A DNA stretch of 64,000 nt from Stutzerimonas stutzeri (GCF_024448715.1 NZ_JAMOHZ010000005.1:62001-126000), one strand, 5' to 3'. Shown: positions 35,785-47,968, counted from the first letter of the stretch. Notes: generated by a model not told the origin, from the sequence alone. Translations and numbers: made by a program.

Positions 35785-35976
35785 TTTTTGCTCCTGCCTC
35801 TGACGGAAAACCGGCGAATAGCGAAGCAATGCAGCAAACAAGCCAGTTCAGTACGAAGAGAGGTTACAGGCCCGGGCGCCGTTCTTGGCGTTATAACGAG
35901 TACAGGATCTTCGAGTAACGCGGCGAACCTGCGCCAGCGCTGACAGGCGCGGCAGGCCCCACCCAGCATAAATGGA

Positions 35977-36597
35977 CTAGTCGCGCTTGCGCTTGTTGCC
36001 CATGCGTACACCGATATCCATCAGGAACTGGAAGAAGCCTTCCTGATCTTCCAGCACGTTACTCCAGAACGGCGAGTGATAAAGCGCTACGGCTCCATGC
36101 ACCAGCGCCCATGCAGCGCAATAGTGGAAGTATGGCGGCACATCTTCCAGCTTTCCTTCGGATATGCGCCCCTTGATCAGTTGGGTCAAATGTTCGAAGT
36201 TGGATGCGCGAATGCGGTGGAGTTCTTCGACCATTTCCGGAACCTGATTTCCTTTGACGACCTTCTCTTCGAGACGATCGAACAGGCGATAGCGCTGGGG
36301 ATCGCGCATGCGGAATTCAAAGTAAGCGCGTGACAGCGCTTCCTTGTCCTGATCGAGGTTTGGCGAGTGCAACAGCTCGTTCAGGTCGCGCTCGTAGTCC
36401 AGCATAAGCCGCAGGTAAATCTCGGCCTTTGATTTGAAGTGCTTGTAAATGGTGCCTTTGCCGATACCCACCATGTCGGCGATCATCTCGACAGTGACGC
36501 TGTCTTCTCCCTGATCGAGAAAAAGCTGAAGCGCTGTATCGAGAATCTCTTGCTCGCGACGGCGAAATTCGCGGACCTTCCGGGGTTCAGTTTGCAT
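35977..36597 (-). CDS. TetR-family transcription regulator
   Basis: This 206-aa regulator has a TetR helix-turn-helix at about 20-65 (ILDTALQLFLDQGEDSVTVEMIADMVGIGKGTIYKHFKSKAEIYLRLM) and a ligand-binding C-terminal domain. The start is ATG at 36597 (MQTEPRKVREFRRREQE). The target is unknown; it is divergent from the aminotransferase with 72 nt between them. Confidence 0.9.
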   Translation of the reverse strand: MQTEPRKVREFRRREQEILDTALQLFLDQGEDSVTVEMIADMVGIGKGTIYKHFKSKAEIYLRLMLDYERDLNELLHSPNLDQDKEALSRAYFEFRMRDPQRYRLFDRLEEKVVKGNQVPEMVEELHRIRASNFEHLTQLIKGRISEGKLEDVPPYFHYCAAWALVHGAVALYHSPFWSNVLEDQEGFFQFLMDIGVRMGNKRKRD

Positions 36598-36669
36598 AAG
36601 AGGCTGCAGCTTGAAAATCAAAGCGGATTATTATGCCTATCTAGTCAGAAAATGCACGGAACATCGCCA

Positions 36670-37806
36670 ATGAGTACATTGAATGACGAATTTCCTCAAA
36701 TCGAGGGGCTGCGATATCTGAACCATGCTGCCGTCGCGCCCTGGCCGCGCCGGGCGACAGAAGCAGTGAGGACTTTTGCTCAGCAGAATATGACGCTGGG
36801 CGCGCGCGACTATCCAAAATGGCTGAACGTCGAGACGAGTCTGCGTGGGCGCTTGGCCAGGCTGCTGAATGCACCATCCACGGCAGACATAGCGCTGGTG
36901 AAGAATACGTCCGAGGCACTGTCCTTCGTGGCATTCGGTCTGGATTGGAAAGCCGGCGACCAGGTCGTCATCAGTGACGAGGAGTTTCCGTCTAACCGGG
37001 TGGTCTGGGAGGCTTTGCAGCCGCAAGGCGTCGAGGTGATACAGGTCAATCTCAAGGGCGAAAATCCTGAGGCTGACCTGCTTGCTGCCTGCGGACCGAA
37101 GGTGCGGTTGATGGCGATCAGCGCGGTGCAATACGCCAGCGGCCTGCGGCTCGACTTGCCGCGTCTTGGCGAGGGCTGCGAACAGCGTGGCGTGCTGTTA
37201 TGTATCGACGCAATCCAACAGCTGGGGGCGCTGCCGTTCGACGTTCAGCAATACCGGTGTGCCTTTGCCATGGCTGACGGGCACAAATGGCTGCTGGGTC
37301 CCGAAGGGCTCGGCGTCTTTTACTGCCGCAGTGATCTGCGCGCCAAATTGAAGCTCCATGAGTACGGCTGGCATATGCTCGAGCATGCCGGTGATTACGA
37401 TCGAAGCGATTGGGAGCCGGCCCGTAGCGCGCGCCGCTTCGAATGCGGCAGCCCGAATATGCTCGGGACCATGGCGCTGGAGGCAAGCCTGTCGTTGCTG
37501 GAAGATGTCGGCATGGACAGAGTGGGTCGGGCGCTGGGCGAGCGCATCGATCATCTGCAATACGAGCTATCAGCTATGTCCGGCGTTGAGCTATTGAGCC
37601 CTGCCGATTCGTTTCGGCGAGCGGGGATCATGACCTTCAGGGTCAGCGGCTTGAAAAACCAGATGCTATTCGATCGTCTCAAGGCGGAGCAGATTGTCTG
37701 CGCCCTTCGCGGCGGCGGCGTAAGGCTCTCGCCACACTTCTATACCCGCCCGGATGTCATTGAACAAACCTTGTCGGTGATTCGCGCCCTTGCTGCGGTC
37801 CAGTGA
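36670..37806 (+). CDS. Class V aminotransferase-family PLP enzyme
   Basis: This 378-aa protein is a fold-type I PLP enzyme of the aminotransferase V/cysteine desulfurase group. It has YLNHAAVAPWPRRA at the N-terminus, LVKNTSEALSFVAFGLDWKAGDQVVISDEEFPSNRVVWE, and the PLP Lys in FAMADGHKWLLGPEGLGVFY. The Cys of true desulfurases is not seen. An ATG at 36652 is equally open; I choose 36670 on family length. Regulation by the divergent TetR gene is plausible. Confidence 0.85.
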   Translation: MSTLNDEFPQIEGLRYLNHAAVAPWPRRATEAVRTFAQQNMTLGARDYPKWLNVETSLRGRLARLLNAPSTADIALVKNTSEALSFVAFGLDWKAGDQVVISDEEFPSNRVVWEALQPQGVEVIQVNLKGENPEADLLAACGPKVRLMAISAVQYASGLRLDLPRLGEGCEQRGVLLCIDAIQQLGALPFDVQQYRCAFAMADGHKWLLGPEGLGVFYCRSDLRAKLKLHEYGWHMLEHAGDYDRSDWEPARSARRFECGSPNMLGTMALEASLSLLEDVGMDRVGRALGERIDHLQYELSAMSGVELLSPADSFRRAGIMTFRVSGLKNQMLFDRLKAEQIVCALRGGGVRLSPHFYTRPDVIEQTLSVIRALAAVQ

Positions 37807-37884
37807 GCGATCAACGGCACCACAGCTATTCCAAATCCGTTTTAAAAACGCGGCGAATCGGGCGGCAAAGTCGTCAATCCAGGC

Positions 37885-37891
37885 CAATACT
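37885..37891 (+). promoter_or_regulatory. Possible RpoS-type -10 of the rgsA sRNA
   Basis: CAATACT in the context GGCCAATACTTC resembles the sigma-S -10 (CTAYACTT). No good -35 is visible, as expected for RpoS promoters. It would start transcription near 37897-37899. Confidence 0.45.
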
Positions 37892-37896
37892 TCAAG

Positions 37897-38004
37897 CACT
37901 GGCCGAGCAATCCCCCCAATGCTCGGCCAGCTGAGGGAGCGAGGAACGTGACCTCATACTCCTAATGGTCTTGACCCGGCTCCTCGCGAAGCCGGGTTTT
38001 TTTT
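37897..38004 (+). ncRNA. rgsA: RgsA-like small RNA
   Basis: The 108-nt stretch has a 5' hairpin with an 11-bp perfect stem (37899-37909 with 37920-37930), a single-stranded middle, and a strong rho-independent terminator (stem ACCCGGC / GCCGGGT, then eight T). A sigma-S-like -10 precedes it. In PAO1 rgsA (PA2958.1) lies in the same gene neighbourhood, between PA2958 and tatD (PA2959). RgsA is an RpoS-controlled, Hfq-linked RNA that acts in oxidative stress and stationary phase. Identity rests on position, hairpin layout and terminator; it should be confirmed by covariance search. Confidence 0.82.
37974..38004 (+). terminator. Rho-independent terminator of rgsA
   Basis: The stem ACCCGGC with GCCGGGT closes a 10-nt loop (TCCTCGCGAA) and is followed by an eight-T run. 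It ends 18 nt before the convergent aroP-like gene. Confidence 0.92.
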
Positions 38005-38022
38005 GCATGGACATAGCGGGGT

Positions 38023-39417
38023 TCAGCGGAGCCTGGCGCCTCTGGCCAGGCGAAATCGGAAGCAGATCCAGATAAACAGCACCCAGAATGGCATGGCGAA
38101 TATCGAACTACGCAGCCCGGGCATCGACAGCATGATGGCTGCGATCAGCGCCACGAATGCTAGGCAGAGGTAGTTGCTAAAGGGAGACCAGAAGGCTTTG
38201 AACGAGGGTTCGATGCCCTGTTCTGTGATTGCCTTGCGGAATTTCAAGTGGGCGAGACTGATCATGGCCCAGTTGATCAATAGCGCGGCGACCACGAGAG
38301 ACATGAGCAATTCCAGGGCGGTTTGCGGCAGCATGTAGTTCACCAGCACGCAAAGCATGGTCACCAGCGCGGAAACGGCAATGGCCAGCACCGGAACCCC
38401 GCGGCGATTGACCATCATCAGCCCCCTCGGCGCGTCGCCCTGCTCAGCCAGGCCATAGAGCATCCGGCTGTTGCAGTAGACGCCACTGTTGTAGACCGAG
38501 AGCGCCGCAGTCAGCACCACGAAGTTGAGGATGTGCGCGGCGGTATCGCTGCCGATCAGTGAAAATATCTGTACGAATGGGCTGCCGCTGTAGGGATCGC
38601 CGGCCGAACCCAGGGTTTCCAGCAGACTGTCCCAGGGATACAACGCCAGCAGCACGCTCAGCGCACCGATGTAAAAAATCAGGATGCGGTAGACAACCTG
38701 ATTGATGGCCTTGGGAATGACCGTCTTCGGATCGGATGCTTCGGCAGCCGTGATCCCTACCAATTCGAGCCCACCGAAGGAAAACATGATGATCGCCAGC
38801 GCCATGATCATCCCGCTGACCCCATTGGGGAAAAACCCGCCGTGATTCCACAGGTTGCTGAAACTGGCTTGCTCACCACCCTCGCCACTCAGCAACAGGT
38901 AGAGACCCAGCGCGATCATGCCAATGATTGCGCCAACCTTGATGATGGCGAACCAGAATTCGGTCTCGCCGAATGCTTTCACGTTCACCATGTTGATGAG
39001 ATTGATCAGTACGAAAAAAGCAGCCGCGGTGGCCCAGGTTGGAACCTCCGGCCACCAGAACTGCACGTACTTACCAACGGCAGTCAGCTCAGCCATTCCC
39101 ACCAACACGTAGAGCACCCAGTAATTCCAGCCCGAGAGAAAGCCCGCATAAGGCGCCCAGTATTTGTGGGCGAAATGGCTGAAAGATCCTGCGACCGGTT
39201 CTTCAACGATCATTTCGCCAAGCTGACGCATGATGAGGAACGCGATCAGGCCGCCTATGGCGTAACCGAGAATCATCGACGGGCCAGCACTGCGAAGTAC
39301 ACCAGCCGAGCCTAGAAACAGACCCGTGCCGATGGCGCCGCCGAGCGCAATCAGCTGGATATGCCGATTTTTCAGGCCGCGCTGAAGCGGGCCGGTCTGC
39401 AGCGTGTCGCTGGACAT
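38023..39417 (-). CDS. aroP: AroP-like aromatic amino acid permease
   Basis: This 464-aa APC-family permease has about 12 membrane helices. The N-terminus LKRNHIQLIALGGAIGTGLFLGSAG-like stretch and the segment FSHFAHKYWAPYAGFLSGWNYWVLYVLVGMAELTAVGKYVQFWWPEVPTW closely resemble E. coli AroP and PheP. It imports aromatic amino acids by proton symport; phenylalanine, tyrosine or tryptophan preference cannot be told. The 191-nt gap to tatD holds its promoter. Confidence 0.85.
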   Translation of the reverse strand: MSSDTLQTGPLQRGLKNRHIQLIALGGAIGTGLFLGSAGVLRSAGPSMILGYAIGGLIAFLIMRQLGEMIVEEPVAGSFSHFAHKYWAPYAGFLSGWNYWVLYVLVGMAELTAVGKYVQFWWPEVPTWATAAAFFVLINLINMVNVKAFGETEFWFAIIKVGAIIGMIALGLYLLLSGEGGEQASFSNLWNHGGFFPNGVSGMIMALAIIMFSFGGLELVGITAAEASDPKTVIPKAINQVVYRILIFYIGALSVLLALYPWDSLLETLGSAGDPYSGSPFVQIFSLIGSDTAAHILNFVVLTAALSVYNSGVYCNSRMLYGLAEQGDAPRGLMMVNRRGVPVLAIAVSALVTMLCVLVNYMLPQTALELLMSLVVAALLINWAMISLAHLKFRKAITEQGIEPSFKAFWSPFSNYLCLAFVALIAAIMLSMPGLRSSIFAMPFWVLFIWICFRFRLARGARLR

Positions 39418-39608
39418 GCGTCACCTTGTTCTGTTTGTAACGAGAAGTTGCCCCGTCCTGGCTGATGAGCGGTGGCGGAGTTGAACTGGAACGTCGAGCC
39501 TGATGTCCCGACCTTTGGCGATGCGAGCACCGAAACGGCGCCGAATTTTACACATGAGCTGCGGGTGAGGCAGCGTCATACGCGTCAGGGCGCAACAAAG
39601 GAAATCAA

Positions 39609-40394
39609 TCAGGCGCCGATCCGAGCCAGCGGGAACAGCCGCTTGAAGTTGCTGGTGGTCTGCTCCGCCAGCACATCGAAATCGACACCACGCAGGTCGG
39701 ATAGAAACTCGGCAACGTCACGCACGTATTGCGGCAGATTCGGTTTGCCACGATAGGGAATCGGAGCCAGATAGGGAGAATCCGTCTCGACCAGCAGACG
39801 ATCCGCTGGTACACGACGGGCAACCTCTCGCAACGCATCAGCATTGCGGAACGTGACAATTCCAGAAAGTGAAATGTAGAAACCGAGATCCAGCGCTGCC
39901 TTCGCCATGTCCCAATCTTCAGTAAAGCAATGCAGCACCCCAGCCTGTGGCAACGCCGCTTCACGAAGCAGCTCCAGCGTGTCAGCGCGGGCCGCGCGGG
40001 TGTGCACGATCACCGGCTTGCCGCAGATTCGGGCAGCCTCGAGATGCAAACGAAAGGATTGTTGCTGCAGATCAGCGGCTTCGGGCTCGTAGTGATAGTC
40101 GAGACCGGTCTCACCGATCGCCACGACACGGGGATGTTCCAGCTCGCTCAGTAGCCAGTCAAGCACAGGCGCGGCGCCTGGATCGAGGTCTAGCGGATGC
40201 ACACCGACCGAGCAATCGACATCGTCATAACGCTCTGCCAGCGCCTTTACAGCCGCAGTATTGTCGGCACTGACGCCGATACAGAGAAAGTGGCCAACAC
40301 CACGCTGTCGCGCAGCAGCCAGTGCCGCATCAAGAGAACCTTCGTGTGCAGTGAGATCGAGTCGATCAAGGTGACAGTGGGAATCTACCAGCAT
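39609..40394 (-). CDS. tatD: TatD-family metal-dependent DNase
   Basis: TatD (261 aa) is a 3'-5' exonuclease of the amidohydrolase fold. DSHCHLDRLDL carries the first two metal His; GETGLDYHY has the Glu; VIVHTRAA and LHCFTEDW give further His ligands; LVETDSPYLAP carries the Asp. It belongs to the conserved tatD-pilZ-holB-tmk order. Regulated nuclease role in DNA repair and apoptosis-like DNA decay is known in the family. Confidence 0.95.
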   Translation of the reverse strand: MLVDSHCHLDRLDLTAHEGSLDAALAAARQRGVGHFLCIGVSADNTAAVKALAERYDDVDCSVGVHPLDLDPGAAPVLDWLLSELEHPRVVAIGETGLDYHYEPEAADLQQQSFRLHLEAARICGKPVIVHTRAARADTLELLREAALPQAGVLHCFTEDWDMAKAALDLGFYISLSGIVTFRNADALREVARRVPADRLLVETDSPYLAPIPYRGKPNLPQYVRDVAEFLSDLRGVDFDVLAEQTTSNFKRLFPLARIGA

Positions 40395-40447
40395 TGAACA
40401 CGCTACTCATCGAGCCAGATTGGGCGTGCATTGTAGGGGAAACAACA

Positions 40448-40468
40448 GCTGCAAGCTGCAAGCTGCAA
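40448..40468. repeat. Triple heptamer GCTGCAA
   Basis: Three perfect tandem GCTGCAA units, followed by the near-copy GCGAGCT, lie in the tatD-pilZ gap. Such heptamers are common in pseudomonad intergenic DNA. The function is not known. Confidence 0.8.
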
Positions 40469-40538
40469 GCGAGCTGACACCAAAGTCTGGAGGCTTTTCC
40501 TTTTCCGGTTGCCTCTGAAGCTTTTCGCTGTTTCCTAC

Positions 40539-40895
40539 CTACATGGTATGCGTCGGCCGATCCGACTTCATAGCGCCAGCCAGGTAGGTCTCGATCTTGT
40601 TGCGAGCGGTCGAATCACCCTCGTTGAACTGCACACCGACACCGGCCGCCCGGTTGCCCTGCGCGCCCTTCGGTGTGATCCACACGACCTTGCCAGCAAC
40701 AGGGATTTTTTCCGGTTCGTCCATCAGGCTCAGCAGCATGAATACCTCATCGCCGAGCTTGTAGCTCTTGTTGGTGGGGATGAACAATCCACCGTGCTTG
40801 ATGAATGGCATGAACGCCGCATAGAGCACCGACTTGTCCTTGATGGTCAGGGACAGGATGCCGTTACGCGGACCAAGATTTGCAGGCAGGCTCAT
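40539..40895 (-). CDS. pilZ: PilZ, type IV pilus assembly protein
   Basis: PilZ (118 aa) is needed for type IV pilus assembly with FimX and PilB. The fold signature is seen (GGLFIPTNKSYKLGDEVFMLLSLMDEPEKIPVAGKVVWITPKG), but the c-di-GMP motif RxxxR..DxSxxG is absent, as in P. aeruginosa PilZ. Its length equals the family founder. It lies 31 nt after holB, in the usual holB-pilZ-tatD order. Confidence 0.95.
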   Translation of the reverse strand: MSLPANLGPRNGILSLTIKDKSVLYAAFMPFIKHGGLFIPTNKSYKLGDEVFMLLSLMDEPEKIPVAGKVVWITPKGAQGNRAAGVGVQFNEGDSTARNKIETYLAGAMKSDRPTHTM

Positions 40896-40926
40896 GCGGT
40901 ATTCCTAACAACAGTTCCGGTGGATT

Positions 40927-43601
<2,675 letters not shown>

Positions 43602-43605
<4 letters not shown>

Positions 43606-44423
43606 GTATTACTCGACAGATCAGCAACCAGGCTTTGAAGTTTACGTGTGAGCGATCCCACCGGCCAGACGCTCGCCTGCAGTTGCCGCACGGGCCAGAT
43701 GCCATACAGGCTGTTGCAGACGAAGACCTCGTCGGCACCAAGCAATTGATCGAGCGAGATATCAGCTACCTGCGTCGGAATGCCTGCGCGGCGGGCCCGC
43801 TCTAAAAGCTCTCCACGCATCACGCCGGCCACGCCGCACCGCTCAACCGATGGCGTGAGCAGTACGCCGGATTTCACGATGAAAATATTGCTGAAAACAG
43901 CCTCAATGACACGCCCGGACGTATCACGCATCAACCCCTCAGCGACTGCGGGATCCTGCCATTCAGCACGCGCCAGCACCTGTTCCAACCGATTAAGGTG
44001 TTTCAGTCCGGCCAATGCTGGCTGCTCGGCGAGGCGAGTCGTACAAGCGAACAAGCGCACGCCATCTTCAGAATGTTCGATCGGGTAGTTCGGCAGAGGC
44101 GAGCCAGTCAGCACCGTTCGCGGCAGGCAGGGCTGCGGCAGCCTATAGCCACGCATCCCATCGCCGCGACTGAGGATCAACTTGGCCACGCCATCACCAA
44201 GCGCTGCGCTAAAAGCGGCGATTTGCGCGCGAAGCGTAATGAATTCACAAGGTATAGCGAAGCGTTGGCAGCCAAGTTCGAGACGATGCAGGTGGCGATC
44301 CAGCAGTTCCGGCTGGCCGTCGACCACCTTTATGGTCTCGAACAGACCGTCACCGTATGCGAGCCCACGATCATGAACAGACACCCCATCGGCGGGTTGC
44401 CCATTCACCCAGCTCAATGTCAC
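43602..44423 (-). CDS. pabC: PabC, aminodeoxychorismate lyase
   Basis: PabC (273 aa) is a PLP class IV enzyme that makes p-aminobenzoate for folate. The motifs [30 protein letters not shown], and [17 protein letters not shown] are seen. GTG start overlaps the fabF stop. Its place between fabF and mltG is standard. Confidence 0.94.
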
Positions 44424-45664
44424 TCGGCGAACCGGCGGAAAACCAGCGAACCGTTGGTGCCACCGAAACCAAAGGAGTTGGAGACTGCGACATCAATCGT
44501 CCTTGGTTTCGCCTCGTGCGGCACGAAGTCCAAATCGCAGCCTTCATCTGGCTCATCGAGGTTGATAGTCGGTGGGGCGACCTGATCGCGAATGGCAAGC
44601 ACGCTGAAAATCGCCTCGACGGCACCGGCGGCACCCAGCAGGTGACCAACCATCGACTTCGTCGAACTCACCGACAGATCATAGGCATAGCTACCGAACA
44701 CGGACTTTATCGCGGCGGTCTCAGCCTTGTCGCCAGCGGGTGTAGATGTGCCGTGAGCGTTGATGTAGTGCACCTGATCGATATCGATTTTAGCGTCGAC
44801 GATGGCGTTGCGAATGCAGCGAGCAGCACCTGCGCCGTCTTCTGGCGGGGACGTCATATGGAAAGCATCGGCACTCATGCCGAAACCGATCAACTCGGCG
44901 TAAATTTTCGCGCCACGCGCTTTGGCATGTTCGAGCTCTTCCAGGACCAACGCGCCAGCACCGTCGGACAAGACGAAGCCATCCCGCCCCTTGTCCCAAG
45001 GTCGACTGGCTGCCGCTGGGTCGTCATTGCGTGTGGACAGCGCTCGCGCTGCGGCGAAACCGCCAATTCCGAGCCCGCTGGCAGCCATTTCCGAGCCCCC
45101 AGCGACCATCACATCTGCCTCGCCATAGGCAATATTGCGCGCAGCCATGCCGATGCAGTGCGTTCCGGTGGTACAGGCTGTTGCGATGGCATAGTTCGGG
45201 CCCTGCAAGCCCAGATGGATCGACAGAAAACCCGAGACCATATTGATTATCGAGCCCGGGACGAAAAATGGTGAAATACGCCGCGGCCCCTGCTCGATCA
45301 ATGACTTACAGCTGTTTTCGATATTGGTCAGGCCGCCGATACCAGAACCCATAGCCACGCCAATGCGCTCACGATTAGCGTCGTTGATTTCCAGTCCGGA
45401 ATCACGCACTGCCTGAAAACTGGCAGCCAGACCATACTGGATGAAAAGATCGAGCTTGCGAGCTTCTTTCGCTGGCAGGTACTGCTCGACATCGAAATTC
45501 TTCACCGACCCGCCAAAGCGAGTGGAATAGGCGGAGAGGTCCATATGTTCTATCGGGCCGATACCACTGCGGCCGGCGAGAATCCCTTGCCAGCTGCTTG
45601 GCACATCGTTACCCAGCGGCGATAGCATGCCCATCCCGGTGATTACGACGCGTCTACGCGACAC
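44420..45664 (-). CDS. fabF: FabF, beta-ketoacyl-ACP synthase II
   Basis: FabF (414 aa) extends acyl-ACP in fatty-acid synthesis. Catalytic Cys164 is in [11 protein letters not shown], and the two His lie in HGTSTPAGD and [14 protein letters not shown] start at 45664 has AAGGAG 7 nt upstream. It is separated from acpP by 180 nt with a strong hairpin, so fabF expression partly depends on read-through. Confidence 0.97.
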   Translation of the reverse strand: MSRRRVVITGMGMLSPLGNDVPSSWQGILAGRSGIGPIEHMDLSAYSTRFGGSVKNFDVEQYLPAKEARKLDLFIQYGLAASFQAVRDSGLEINDANRERIGVAMGSGIGGLTNIENSCKSLIEQGPRRISPFFVPGSIINMVSGFLSIHLGLQGPNYAIATACTTGTHCIGMAARNIAYGEADVMVAGGSEMAASGLGIGGFAAARALSTRNDDPAAASRPWDKGRDGFVLSDGAGALVLEELEHAKARGAKIYAELIGFGMSADAFHMTSPPEDGAGAARCIRNAIVDAKIDIDQVHYINAHGTSTPAGDKAETAAIKSVFGSYAYDLSVSSTKSMVGHLLGAAGAVEAIFSVLAIRDQVAPPTINLDEPDEGCDLDFVPHEAKPRTIDVAVSNSFGFGGTNGSLVFRRFAE

Positions 45665-45785
45665 AGCAATTCTCCTTCCGTTTACACTTGGCCCGCTCGA
45701 TCCCGCTAGCTAGCAACGGATCAAAACCAACCATCTCAAGCATCGCGCAAATATACGCGACCAGCTGAATTCAGCTAACTCAAAC

Positions 45786-45820
45786 AAAAGCCGCACTGCC
45801 CGTTCAAGGCAGTGCGGCTT
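45786..45820 (-). terminator. Terminator or attenuator between acpP and fabF
   Basis: On the minus strand a 13-bp perfect stem (AAGCCGCACTGCC / GGCAGTGCGGCTT), 7-nt loop, is followed by TTGTTTG. It lies 25 nt after the acpP stop and reduces transcription into fabF, which suits the far higher need for ACP. Confidence 0.88.
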
Positions 45821-45844
45821 ACTGGTTCGAAGCAGGATTACAAT

Positions 45845-46081
45845 TTACTGCGCGTGCGCATTGACGTAATCGATAGCTTCTTGAACAGTGGTGATCTTCT
45901 CGGCTTGCTCGTCCGGGATTTCGGTCTCGAATTCCTCTTCCAGAGCCATAACCAGCTCAACAGTATCAAGGGAGTCGGCACCCAGGTCTTCGACGAAGGA
46001 AGCGCTGTTGGTGACTTCCTCTTCCTTGACGCCAAGTTGCTCGGCAACGATTTTCTTGACGCGTTCTTCGATGGTGCTCAT
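45845..46081 (-). CDS. acpP: AcpP, acyl carrier protein
   Basis: AcpP (78 aa) is very acidic and carries the 4'-phosphopantetheine on Ser37 ([20 protein letters not shown]). Its 190-nt gap from fabG probably holds an extra promoter, but I could not fix its boxes. Confidence 0.98.
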   Translation of the reverse strand: MSTIEERVKKIVAEQLGVKEEEVTNSASFVEDLGADSLDTVELVMALEEEFETEIPDEQAEKITTVQEAIDYVNAHAQ

Positions 46082-46271
46082 ACCTTGTTTTCACTCCTAT
46101 GGAAAAATCAGGCAGCTAGTCTGCGCGGTAGTGTATAGAAAGCGTTTTCCGCATTTCAAGCTGAAAGCGGGCAAGCATGAACCTGCTTTCAACCTTCTGT
46201 CTATAAACAAGCCGCAGTTTTATAACGAAATTGTCAGCCGTTATGACTGCTTACATGCATTGGGCGTCACA

Positions 46272-47015
46272 TTAACTCATGTACATGCCGCCGTTCACCG
46301 GAACCGTAGCCCCAGTAACATAGGCAGCACCGTCAGAAGCTAAGAAGGCAACGACCTTGGCAATCTCTTGCGCCTGCCCAAGACGACCCAGCGGGATCTG
46401 ACCCAGCAGAGCGTCACGCTGCGTTTCCGGCAGTTCACGCGTCATATCGGTATCAATGAATCCCGGCGCCACGGCATTGACCGTGATACCGCGCGACCCG
46501 ACCTCACGAGCCAGCGCACGACTGAAGCCCTCGAGCCCGGCTTTGGCCGCCGCGTAGTTTACCTGTCCGGCGTTGCCCATGGCACCTACTACGGAGCCGA
46601 TACTGATGATCCGCCCCCAGCGCGCCTTGGTCATGCCTCGCAGAACGCCCTTGGTCAGACGATAAAGACTGCTAAGGTTGGTGTTGATCACATCGTGCCA
46701 TTCATCATCTTTCATCCGCAGCATCAAATTGTCGCGAGTGATGCCTGCGTTGTTAACCAGAATAGCCGGCTGGCCGAAGCTTTGCTGGATCTGCTCCAAC
46801 GTGCTTGCCACGGACTCGTCACTCGTGACATCCAAGACCAAACCTGCGCCCTCGATACCGCTTTCCTTGAGCGTTTCGGCGATGCGCTCGGCACCCGAAG
46901 CAGAAGTCGCGGTGCCAATCACGATCGCACCCTGACGACCCAATTCCAGAGCGATGGCCTGGCCAATACCGCGACTGGCACCGGTTACCAGCGCAACCTT
47001 GCCTTGCAAATTCAT
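46272..47015 (-). CDS. fabG: FabG, 3-oxoacyl-ACP reductase
   Basis: FabG (247 aa) reduces 3-oxoacyl-ACP with NADPH. TGASRGIG at 11-18, NNAG at about 88-91 and Ser141, Tyr154, Lys158 are intact; C-terminal VTGATVPVNGGMYMS is typical. The ATG at 47015 follows AAGGAGAAA; the open frame before it overlaps fabD and is not real. Confidence 0.97.
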   Translation of the reverse strand: MNLQGKVALVTGASRGIGQAIALELGRQGAIVIGTATSASGAERIAETLKESGIEGAGLVLDVTSDESVASTLEQIQQSFGQPAILVNNAGITRDNLMLRMKDDEWHDVINTNLSSLYRLTKGVLRGMTKARWGRIISIGSVVGAMGNAGQVNYAAAKAGLEGFSRALAREVGSRGITVNAVAPGFIDTDMTRELPETQRDALLGQIPLGRLGQAQEIAKVVAFLASDGAAYVTGATVPVNGGMYMS

Positions 47016-47029
47016 AGATTTCTCCTTGT

Positions 47030-47968
47030 TCAGACCAGTGCGCCGCGAGCGGCAGCAAAAGCTTCGGGGGTGTCCAGATTGTAGGTGTTCAGGCCTTTTA
47101 CACAGCGCTTGTTGAGTCCCGAAAGCACCTTGCCCGGACCACATTCGACCAGATCGGTTACGCCGCGCTCACTCAATGCAATGATCGTCTCGACCCAGCG
47201 AACCGGACTATAAAGTTGTGCCAGCAAGTTGCGCTTGAGCGTGTCGAGATCCGTGACTGTCGCCGCGCTGACATTCTGCACCAATGGAATTTCGGGCGTC
47301 TGCCAGGCTGCTTCGGTGACGGAATTGGCAAAACGCTCTGCCGCAGGGCGCATTAGATCGCAATGCGACGGCACGCTGACCGGCAACGGCATTGCGCGCT
47401 TGGCACCCCTAGCTTTGCAGGCTTCGATAGCGCGCCCAACGGCTGCGGCGTTGCCAGCTATCACTACTTGGCCAGGCGCATTGAAGTTGACCGCACTGAC
47501 GACCTCGCCTTGGGCCGCTTCGCTGCAGGCCGCCAGGACATCCGCATCTTCCAGCCCCAAAATCGCCGCCATGCCGCCAGTGCCTGCCGGAACGGCTTGC
47601 TGCATGAGCTGGCCACGCAACTCGACCAGCTTTACTGCGTCGGCAAACGGGAGACTGCCTGCTGCGACCAGTGCCGAGTATTCGCCTAGGCTGTGACCTG
47701 CTACAAATGCCGGCTTCGCACCACCCTCAGCCAGCCACAAACGCCAAAGCGCAATCGAAGCCGTAAGAATGGCCGGCTGAGTCTTGTCGGTCTGATTCAG
47801 ATGCTCCTCTGGACCTTGCTGGGAAAGCGCCCAAAGATCGTAGCCCAGCACCGACGAGGCTTCAGCGAACGTATCGACGATCAGCGATTGTTGGGTGCCG
47901 TGCTCTGCGAGCATGCCAAGGGCCTGGGAGCCCTGCCCAGGAAAGACGAATGCAAGTGATGCGGACAT
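47030..47968 (-). CDS. fabD: FabD, malonyl-CoA:ACP transacylase
   Basis: FabD (312 aa) loads malonate on ACP. The oxyanion loop FPGQGSQALGM and catalytic Ser93 in GHSLGEYSAL are present; the partner His is in VPSHCDLM. The ATG at 47968 gives the family length. It lies 14 nt upstream of fabG. Confidence 0.97.
   Translation of the reverse strand: MSASLAFVFPGQGSQALGMLAEHGTQQSLIVDTFAEASSVLGYDLWALSQQGPEEHLNQTDKTQPAILTASIALWRLWLAEGGAKPAFVAGHSLGEYSALVAAGSLPFADAVKLVELRGQLMQQAVPAGTGGMAAILGLEDADVLAACSEAAQGEVVSAVNFNAPGQVVIAGNAAAVGRAIEACKARGAKRAMPLPVSVPSHCDLMRPAAERFANSVTEAAWQTPEIPLVQNVSAATVTDLDTLKRNLLAQLYSPVRWVETIIALSERGVTDLVECGPGKVLSGLNKRCVKGLNTYNLDTPEAFAAARGALV

Noticed and set aside
46082..46271. An exact promoter of acpP
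   Set aside because: AT-rich words such as TTATAAAAC and TTTATAGAC are present on the minus strand, but no -35/-10 pair with good spacing stands out.
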